From Amoebophrya sp. AT5.2 (Eukaryota > Sar > Dinophyceae > Syndiniales > Amoebophryaceae), in contig RXOD01005497.1 in assembly GCA_005223375.1 (NCBI GenBank), forward strand, positions 1 to 13,751: a DNA stretch of 13,751 bases, in the 5' to 3' direction. Below, piece by piece: positions 8,676-13,751 of this stretch. Each line of letters starts with the position of its first letter. The first letter of the stretch is position 1. Under the pieces are notes generated by a model. That model had not been told where the DNA came from and searched no databases. It was given only the letters and a program-made list of their open reading frames with translations. Position numbers and translations under genes: made by a program.

Positions 8676-9293
8676 CATACCATATTTCTTAAAGCTTTTC
8701 GCACAGCTTTCCGCAGGTTTCGCTCTGGACCTGTGACCCTTTCTGGGTTGTACCAGGACGCGCGGTCGAAGACCGGGTACAGAAAGTGGTCGCGAAACTC
8801 GTCACTCCCGACTTCGACGTCCAATCGGCCGAGTTCCTGCACCGCGGTCCGGAACTGCCGCAACTCGTGCTCGACCTCGCTCCCTCCTCTCGTCCACTCC
8901 GCGAGTAGGTCCTTGATGTTTTCTAGCCAGTCCAGGTCGCGGAGATGCTGCTGGAACCCGAAGGTGTTGTAGCGGACGGAGGTCGGACTTGGAGGAGGAT
9001 CTTCTTTATCGAGGACGTTTTCATCTTTATCTTTATGCATGATATGCTGGTCCACCACCTCCACGTACGGGTGCCACACGTCGGAGGTGGACGCGAACAC
9101 CACCTCCCCGTGTTTGGTGTAGTTCCAGTGTCTCGGCTCCACACGCTCCATCCGCTGCTTCAGGTACCAGTCGTTGTAGGAGAAGCTTCCAGTCGTGCCC
9201 TTGAACAGCGCGCAGAGCTTGTGGGGGGGCAGGTTTTCGGGTTTGCTCTTCTCCGCGTCGTTCGCAATCATGAGCACGGACATGTTAACAATG
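8660..9293 (-). CDS. Middle exon of the PAN-FkbM gene, unrecognised domain
   Basis: About 211 codons are open between the two inverted-repeat intervals. The sequence is clearly protein-like, for example LCALFKGTTGSFSYNDWYLK, HGEVVFASTSDVWHPYVEVV and DHFLYPVFDRASWYNPERV. It is rich in aromatic and charged residues and looks globular. I recognise no family. An ATG at 9283 could start a separate protein, giving MSVLMIANDAEK. The frame is open further upstream to about 9340 and would there encode a hydrophobic segment (GFIIISTFAIIIV), but no ATG precedes that. The preferred reading joins this exon to the PAN block at 9697 by removing 9294-9696, which keeps the frame. The end at 8660 is the canonical donor ATG|GTAAGCG; with arm-to-arm splicing the exon ends near 8675. 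Confidence 0.62.
9247..9276. repeat. 30-bp direct repeat, copy 1
   Basis: This 30-base stretch matches 9672-9701 with one mismatch (9266 against 9691). This copy lies in the coding block at 9293-8660 and encodes LMIANDAEK. Confidence 0.9.
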
Positions 9294-9696
9294 ATGATCG
9301 CGAACGTTGAGATGATGATAAACCCTGGCTGGAGAGATAAACATCTTTAGAGCAGAGGAGCGAGACAAAAGCTGGACGAAATAGTTATAATACGGTACGC
9401 AACATGGGTCCCATGCGTTCCCAGCTCCCCGCTCTATCGCATCTGACGCACTGACGCACTGTTGGCGGCACAACGCTACGCGTATGGATAAGCATCCGGC
9501 CACGCACCAAAATGGCCCCAGGAGCGATGCTCCTCGTGCCCTACTATCGCTAGCCGTATTTGGTTTTGGAGGCTAGTAGAAGGACGGCAAGGGAGGGCCG
9601 AGTCTCCTGGCCAGATAGATTGTTCACGACGTCGAGCATAGCTTCCAACTGCTAGGACGATTTCGCTATGGTCTTCTCCGCGTCGTTCGCGATCAT
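9294..9696 (-). other. Probable non-canonical intron with perfect 13-bp terminal inverted repeats
   Basis: On the minus strand the interval begins ATGATCGCGAACG (9696-9684) and ends CGTTCGCGATCAT (9306-9294), a perfect inverted repeat. Removing exactly these 403 bases joins TC to C, making a serine codon, and restores an open frame across the junction: SCSS then IVNMSVLMIAND. There is no GT donor or AG acceptor at the ends. Without removal the upstream frame stops at once (TGA at 9695-9693). The interval has no coding frame of its own that I can support. Confidence 0.6.
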
Positions 9697-9701
9697 GAGC
9701 A
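9672..9701. repeat. 30-bp direct repeat, copy 2
   Basis: This is the partner of 9247-9276, located across the 5' boundary of the inverted-repeat interval at 9294-9696. Thirteen of its bases form the 5' inverted arm of that interval. Confidence 0.9.
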
Positions 9702-10535
9702 TGAGCTTGAGCACGAATAAAAATTTTGGATCTTTTTAAACATGCGGGCCCCGATGATGGCTTGGTCCTGCGGGCGTTTTTCGTTGTAGAATGTTGCGTT
9801 GAACCTTCTCCGCGGCACGTTCAGACACAGCGACGCCGGGTCTACGTCCACGGCGCTCGGATTGAAGTCCGGGTGGGAGGGATCGTTCATCTTCGCAAGT
9901 AGGCTGCTTGTAGTTGCACCACTCGTACTATTATTGATGCCAGGGGCCATGGCCATCCACTCCTTTTGTTGCATCATCCTCTCCCACTGCTGCTGGACTA
10001 GCGAATCAGATGAGATCTTTGGGTCGCCGATGAAGCACTTTTTCGCGAGGCGGTCCCACTGCCACACCGCGCACACGCGCTTGTAGTCCCCGAAAGCGCA
10101 CTGGTGCTCGCAATCGCGGCCGGAGGCGATCTCCCCCCGGTGGGTCAGTTGCGGGCAGCGGTACTGGTCGAGGTGGGACCACACGATGGGCGAGAATTTG
10201 TTCGAGAAGAGGTAGTCCGGGTCAGACCTACTTCGAGTTGTACCTCGTTGCCCGGCAGCGTTCGGGGGAGGAGATGATGTACTAGCCGGGGTCGCTGTTG
10301 TACTACTGCCGCCTTCCGGAGTCGTAGAGGTACTTCGAGAGGCCTGCAGCTCCTTCGCCCCCCGCACATCGGCCTCCTCGTCCTCGGGAAAAAAAGCATT
10401 TTCGTCGAAGCCGTCGTGGCGCCGGTCGAGATAGCCGGCCTTCTCGTGGAAGTCCCGCGGAGTGAAGTAGGAGAAGGCGGACGCAGTGCGGGTCGCTGAG
10501 GGTAGGAAAGCAAAAAACGGGGAGCGAAAACGCAT
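9697..10535 (-). CDS. PAN/Apple-like cysteine domain protein, first exon of the PAN-FkbM gene
   Basis: The ATG at 10535 is the first after an in-frame stop and gives 280 codons before TGA at 9693, or joins the next exon if 9294-9696 is removed. The N-terminus (RFRSPFFAFLPSATRTASAFS) is weakly signal-like. An acidic and Ser/Thr-rich linker runs to about residue 105. A compact cysteine region follows: C127, C142, C146, C155, C167, with DCEHQC, CAVWQW and KKCFIGDP. This matches the PAN/Apple pattern, in which paired CxxxC cysteines precede an aromatic strand and a final cysteine. PAN domains usually bind proteins or carbohydrates outside the cell. Joined to an FkbM domain, it would suggest a secretory-pathway enzyme with a binding module. 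If the downstream join is wrong, this is a separate small secreted protein. Confidence 0.65.
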
Positions 10536-10637
10536 TTTCGTCCTGATGATGATGATTCAGATTTACCCAATTTTTGATTTTTTTTGCTGCTCGACAGTTC
10601 TCAGAACTTCTACTTCTCCCGCGACGGTCACATGCTT

Positions 10638-10817
10638 TTATTTTCGCAAATCTCTCGACGTCCTCCCGAGCACCGACACCGGCAAAAGCGTCTGACGAAA
10701 GACAGAGTCGATGGCGCATATCAGAAATCCACCAATGGCAAAAACACCAACAGTTCCGAGGTGGTCACGGGCTTTTCGTTCGAATCTTGATTGTACTATG
10801 TTGATGTTCCACAACAT
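10638..10817 (-). CDS. Small membrane-segment protein or terminal exon, 59 codons
   Basis: An ATG at 10817 opens a 59-codon frame ending TAA at 10638. A basic stretch (QSRFERKARDHL) precedes a hydrophobic helix (GTVGVFAIGGFLICAI) and a short charged tail. The layout resembles the C-terminal anchor of the gene at 13404-12756: aligned without gaps, RSAF....NHL and QSRF....DHL coincide, and GFFLI lies over GFLIC. The frame is open upstream of the ATG to a stop near 10850, past a CAG|GATCATC acceptor-like site, so it may be a last exon rather than a whole gene. No family is recognised. The PAN gene begins 103 bases downstream on the same strand. Confidence 0.45.
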   Translation of the reverse strand: MLWNINIVQSRFERKARDHLGTVGVFAIGGFLICAIDSVFRQTLLPVSVLGRTSRDLRK

Positions 10818-11265
10818 CTCATGTTGATGATCCTGGTGATCTTGGATTCATTCTTGGTTGGAGTAGTTCTTGGTCTCTAGGTACTAGCTAGTGTGTGCTA
10901 TAGTAAATCGACAAAATTTAAAACAATGACAAACAAAATAGGGAGCCGGAATCATCATACGATACGGAAGTGAAGAATCGGATAGCGTACGTAAAAGTAA
11001 ATGAACAAAGCAGAAATCGAATAGAAGCAAATTGTACAACCCAGGGCGCGTCCTGGTTTCGGTCCATGATGCAAGTTGCAGTCTTGTGAGTATGAGTAAA
11101 ATTTTGAAGCAAGTGCTGATGTGAATATGTGAGATTGCAACCGATGTTGAGAGTGATCTTGCAGGTTCCACCAACCCAACCTGTAGTGTACAACATATGA
11201 ATATATGAGCTTACTGCATCGATGATCGGTCGAGATTGAGCTGTACCCCGCATAGTCGCTCGCGC
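10818..11265. other. A/T-rich interval, no convincing gene
   Basis: The minus strand has overlapping open frames here (within 10884-11253), rich in Leu, Phe and Ser with no domain. They are probably 3' flank or intron sequence. A hairpin-like ATGTTG...CAACAT pair lies at 10799-10818. An upstream exon for the small frame at 10817 may hide here, but I could not fix one. Confidence 0.35.
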
Positions 11266-11516
11266 TCAGCCCCTGTTGTGCTCCTCTCCCTGGTACTGAA
11301 AGCCCTGCATGTTCTGCGCGTTCCAACTCTCGGGGTCTCCGTACAGCCTTCCTTACAGGTTGAAAAAACCCAGCTCCGATGCCGCAGGTTAGGCTATGTA
11401 ACAACGACAACGATGATTCATTAAGTAGGCTAGTAAAAGAAATGACGACCACACAGATCGTGATCGAGAACCACACAGAGGAGGGCGCGGCTTCCTCGTG
11501 GGCGGGGCATAAAAAG
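11266..11516 (-). CDS. Diverged tandem copy of the 'NMQGFQYQ' C-terminal exons
   Basis: The last exon is about 11347-11266, reading LYGDPESWNA then QNMQGFQYQGEEHNRG and a TGA. It follows a T-rich run and a GAAG|G acceptor. An upstream piece at about 11516-11477 encodes PAHEEAAPSS. Both pieces match the gene tail at 12069-11701 in the same order: PAHEEAAP against PIHEDVEAP, and 15 of 24 residues identical in the final peptide. Candidate donors just after PSS (CTCTGT|GTGG) give the phase needed for GAAG|G. No 5' exons or start codon were found. It could be a real gene end or a decaying duplicate. The function is unknown. Confidence 0.5.
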
Positions 11517-11700
11517 TACTGCTATGCACTTGCCCATGATGATGCTGAAAATGATCATTTGACGCAGTGCACTCGCCTATGTTGATCACTTCTCAGAACG
11601 AGAACCCCCCGCCATAGGACGATGGCGCGGCGGACTCTAGTCTTCAGTGAAGGTGGGACCTAGATGGTCTGGAATTTTAGGTTTCGATTCAACCTGGTAC

Positions 11701-12069
11701 TTAAGTTCCTCCGGTGTTCAGTTCCTCGTTCTGGTACTGAAACCCCTGCATGTTCTCCGTCTTGTAGTGCTCGGGAATCCCGCCCATCTGCGGCATCATC
11801 ATCACCGGCTGGATCACAGGAGCTGTTGATGAATTGAAGAAGTAGAAGAGGATGAAGATTGATTGATATAAAAAATATGTTTTCTTCATCTTCTAACCGA
11901 ATAATTGCTACGACGCACACGAGTCGCATCGATGGACGAGTGGCATAAGCCAGTAAGTACCGGGCGCCTCGACGTCCTCGTGGATGGGTTCTGGTGGAGG
12001 AGGACCGCAGCAACAGCAGCAGATGATGCAACAACAAAGCAGCAAAACGAACTTACAACCGAACAGCCG
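11701..12069 (-). CDS. Gene tail with poly-Cys/Pro-rich segment and 'NMQGFQYQ' C-terminus
   Basis: The last exon, 11822-11701, follows a long pyrimidine tract and CAACAG| and ends TAA. It encodes PVIQPVMMMPQMGGIPEHYK then TENMQGFQYQNEELNTGGT. Its intron (11823-11960) has donor CCCG|GTACTTAC. The preceding exon encodes EPIHEDVEAP, and the splice makes an alanine codon, giving EAPAPVIQPV. Upstream of EPIHED the frame is open to a TAG at 12072. It reads as a hydrophobic stretch, a run of cysteines (CCCIICCCCCG) and PPPP, so it could be a membrane segment with a Cys-rich, possibly lipid-modified, juxtamembrane part. The same bases could instead be the pyrimidine tract before an acceptor at 11991, leaving a 30-base microexon. 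The start of the gene was not found. Confidence 0.5.
11823..11960 (-). other. GT-AG intron
   Basis: The donor is GCGCCCG|GTACTTAC and the acceptor CATCAACAG|CTCC, which is preceded by a strong pyrimidine tract. The intron is 138 bases in phase 1, and the reading frame continues across it. Confidence 0.65.
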
Positions 12070-12755
12070 CTACGGTAGTGAGCGAGCCGATGAGCGAGGC
12101 ATCAACATAGATACTTAGGGTCGTGATCAAGGGATCAACATCATCTACACCTACTGCGTGGCAGTCCTATCGTTTGAAGTTGTTTATTTTAGTTTGCAGC
12201 ACGCCGCGGACCTGCGTGCTGGGTTTCGCGGGACTTCTATTCCGCAGGGCCGGCACTGGCACAAGCTGCATCAGCCACGACAAGCAGTGGCCTCGTGAAC
12301 GCCAGCGCCACTCACTGTTGAGTGACTCAGAGTCAGGAGTGGTATGGTATCTTTACCTTTACTTAGTACAAGTACCCTGATACGTAACATAAATGGATTA
12401 ATCTATTTTTTTCCCCGTATTGTTGGCGATTGTGTGGTCCGGTACTAACCTCGCCATGGTCTACAGTTACGGTGCGCATTTGAGTCAAATTTTAGCCCGA
12501 CAAACTAAGACGCATCAGACGAATTCGGGACGAGTGGCAAGATTTTTTTCCCCGTAAGTATGTATAGATGGTCTTGGCGTCGCCGTAGCGACCTGCGCCT
12601 GCCCCACTCCTTACACAGTACACAGGGAAAGCTGTTTATAGACTTGGCATCCGCCGGAGCGGCCCCGCCAACCTAGATCAGCGACGGAGGAGAAAGCGGG
12701 TACTTCTATCGCAACTCGCAAGTAGGACTAGAAGAACTTCCATTACATCTGCTCA
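12070..12755. other. Interval without a supported gene
   Basis: This stretch lies downstream of the gene at 13404-12756 and upstream of the one at 12069. It probably holds a 3' flank plus unidentified 5' exons. On the minus strand around 12275-12200 one frame after a TGATGCAG|C acceptor-like site is cysteine-rich (LCQCRPCG, then AACCK). It could be an exon for the gene at 12069, but the phase does not clearly fit. A short hairpin CACTCA...TGAGTG lies near 12310, and a 15-base direct repeat at 12405 and 12542. Confidence 0.4.
12405..12556. repeat. 15-base direct repeats 137 bases apart
   Basis: ATTTTTTTCCCCGTA occurs at 12405-12419 and again at 12542-12556. The bases between show no coding frame. 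The word is low in complexity, so chance or a common polypyrimidine motif is possible. Confidence 0.6.
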
Positions 12756-13404
12756 CTATCGTATGGCTGTTGCTCCATCGATAAGGAAGAATCCAACGGC
12801 GCCGCCGATCACAAGCATCCTGTGGTTAGAGAAGCAAAAGCCTCACTTTCGGAGCCTATTACCGATCGTCGAGCGAGACGAAACAAATACAACTACAAGT
12901 TAGTACAAGACACCACAGCTGCGCACAGTCTAGCAAAACGTCAGAGCTAAACCTATAAACATATCGGAGGCCACCACCTCCAAAAAATTTGACACAACAC
13001 AGACCGCCGCCTTGGCCGACGCTCGACATCTCGGATCTCCAGGAAAGTGGGTTTTTGATTTTGTTGGCGCACCTAAGGTGGTTGTGGATGAACTTGGAGA
13101 ACGCGCTCCTCACAACCACCCTATGAGTGGTGTTGTGTTCGGTAATGTACGTGTGTACGTTGGGGTCGTTGGGGTCCAAATCGTCCGGGTCGATCGTGTC
13201 GGCATCTGCACGCGCGAGCGACGCCCGCGTTCCGCGTGAACGGGAGTACGTTCGCTGCATGAAACCCCGTTCCCGCTCGCGTGCAGCTGGACCTGCTCCA
13301 GCACCTCCGCCCCCTCCGGCCGCGAGCGATGAACCACCCAGGGAGCCGGATGATCCGGAACGATCCACTTGTTGCTCCAGTTCATCCACCGAGCCCTGAT
13401 CCAC
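12756..13404 (-). CDS. Small protein with a C-terminal membrane anchor
   Basis: Exon A is about 13404-13073 and exon B is 12819-12756, giving at least 131 residues. The 5' end is unknown: exon A probably follows an acceptor GAACAG|GTGGATCAG, although the frame stays open to about 13488. The protein starts with an acidic helix-like stretch (DELEQQVDR), then a Ser/Gly/Ala-rich linker, a basic stretch (RTYSRSRGTRAS), an acidic DPDDLDPNDPN motif and RSAFSKFIHNHLR. Exon B encodes MLVIGGAVGFFLIDGATAIR and stops, forming one hydrophobic helix at the extreme C-terminus. With no signal sequence seen, this is the layout of a tail-anchored protein facing the cytosol. No family is recognised. The small frame at 10817-10638 has a similar anchor. 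Confidence 0.6.
12820..13072 (-). other. GT-AG intron in the tail-anchored gene
   Basis: The donor reads CCTTAG|GTGCGCC and the acceptor CTCTAACCACAG|GATGC, with a pyrimidine tract in front. The intron is 253 bases in phase 2, and the junction makes an arginine codon. Reading through without splicing gives an unlikely Cys-rich tail instead of a clean membrane helix. Confidence 0.65.
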
Positions 13405-13751
13405 CTGTTCCCGTTTTCCGCCTCGCGGTCGCGCCGCGGGGGGCAGAAGAAAGCTTTGGAGGAGGCGGGGGGACCAGCGATGGTGAAACTAGCTATTTAT
13501 TTTTCTTACTAGTGGTATTGAAGTGGCACAAAAATTTTAGGCGAGGGGGTCTTCGCGAGCTTCCCTGGTGATGTCCCCATTTGGCTAGGGCGTGACCTAA
13601 GGATCTAAGAAGAGCGCTGCAGTTGTACCAGGAGCAGCGGGGACCGCTTCTGCGGCTATGGGAATTCGTGGGGTAACAGTTGCGCACTACATCTGACAGG
13701 AGTGGGAGTGCAGCGTCACTCTAGTACCTCTATACGGTTTCTTTTTTTCCA
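13405..13751. other. Right-edge stretch, no supported gene
   Basis: It probably contains the 5' flank or first exon of the gene at 13404-12756. Minus-strand frames here include one with EAVPAAPGTTAAL (near 13650-13610), which has the Ala/Pro/Thr composition of local exons and a nearby GTACAAC donor-like word. I found no phase-consistent join to the next exon. Confidence 0.35.

Noticed and set aside
9285..9503. Minus-strand frame with several cysteines inside the inverted-repeat interval
   Set aside because: It ends inside the inverted arm, has no homology I can name, and would compete with the frame-restoring splice.
10303..10719. Minus-strand frame overlapping the start of the PAN gene
   Set aside because: It is out of frame with the cysteine domain, Arg- and Leu-rich, and typical of a shifted GC-rich frame.
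10955..11476. Minus-strand frame of 173 codons through both duplicated-tail exons
   Set aside because: The conserved NMQGFQYQ reading is in another frame; this one shows no conservation between the two copies.
12859..13072. Cys-rich continuation of the tail-anchored protein's frame
   Set aside because: A good donor at 13072 and acceptor at 12820 in matching phase give a cleaner membrane anchor, so this is probably intron.
1..13751. tRNA, rRNA, transposase or reverse transcriptase genes
   Set aside because: None were visible on either strand by eye; no conserved motifs were found.

Overview
The window looks like nuclear DNA of a gene-dense microbial eukaryote. Its genes are broken by short introns. 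Four introns fit GT-AG, and two more fit an unusual type bounded by inverted repeats. There are no bacterial operons, ribosome binding sites, tRNA or rRNA genes. Every gene I can support lies on the minus strand, head to tail. That layout, the secreted and membrane proteins rich in Ala, Ser and Thr, the PAN-like and FkbM-like domains, and the inverted-repeat introns together suggest an alveolate of the dinoflagellate lineage, possibly an Amoebophrya-like parasite. This placement is inference; no marker gene is present.

In transcription order, from the right edge to the left: (1) a small protein with a C-terminal membrane anchor (13404-12756, one GT-AG intron); (2) a short gene tail with a Pro-rich stretch and a possible poly-Cys membrane segment (12069-11701), followed by (3) a diverged copy of the same tail (11516-11266); (4) a 59-residue ORF with a membrane segment that resembles the anchor of gene 1 (10817-10638); (5) three coding blocks, 10535-9697, 9293-8660 and 8295-6562. 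These carry a PAN/Apple-like cysteine domain, an unrecognised domain and an FkbM-type methyltransferase domain, and I read them as one gene of about 1,070 residues; (6) a secreted Cys-rich protein with twin CX3C motifs (5964-5126, one intron); (7) a 942-residue protein with an N-terminal signal sequence and, near its C-terminus, a 15-layer Q-SNARE-like heptad motif followed by hydrophobic segments (4314-1310, one intron); (8) an unassigned open stretch (1098-718).

The two strongest signals are these. First, two intervals in gene 5 are bounded by inverted repeats. Removing the first exactly from arm to arm restores the reading frame, which suggests non-canonical, transposon-like introns (introners). 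Second, gene 7 has a near-perfect SNARE layer pattern in a protein that also starts with a secretion signal, a contradictory topology. If the organism is a parasite, a secreted SNARE mimic is one possible reading, but that is speculation.

Exon boundaries were worked out by hand from reading frame, splice phase and consensus. There is no transcript evidence, and the 5' ends of genes 1 to 4 are unknown.
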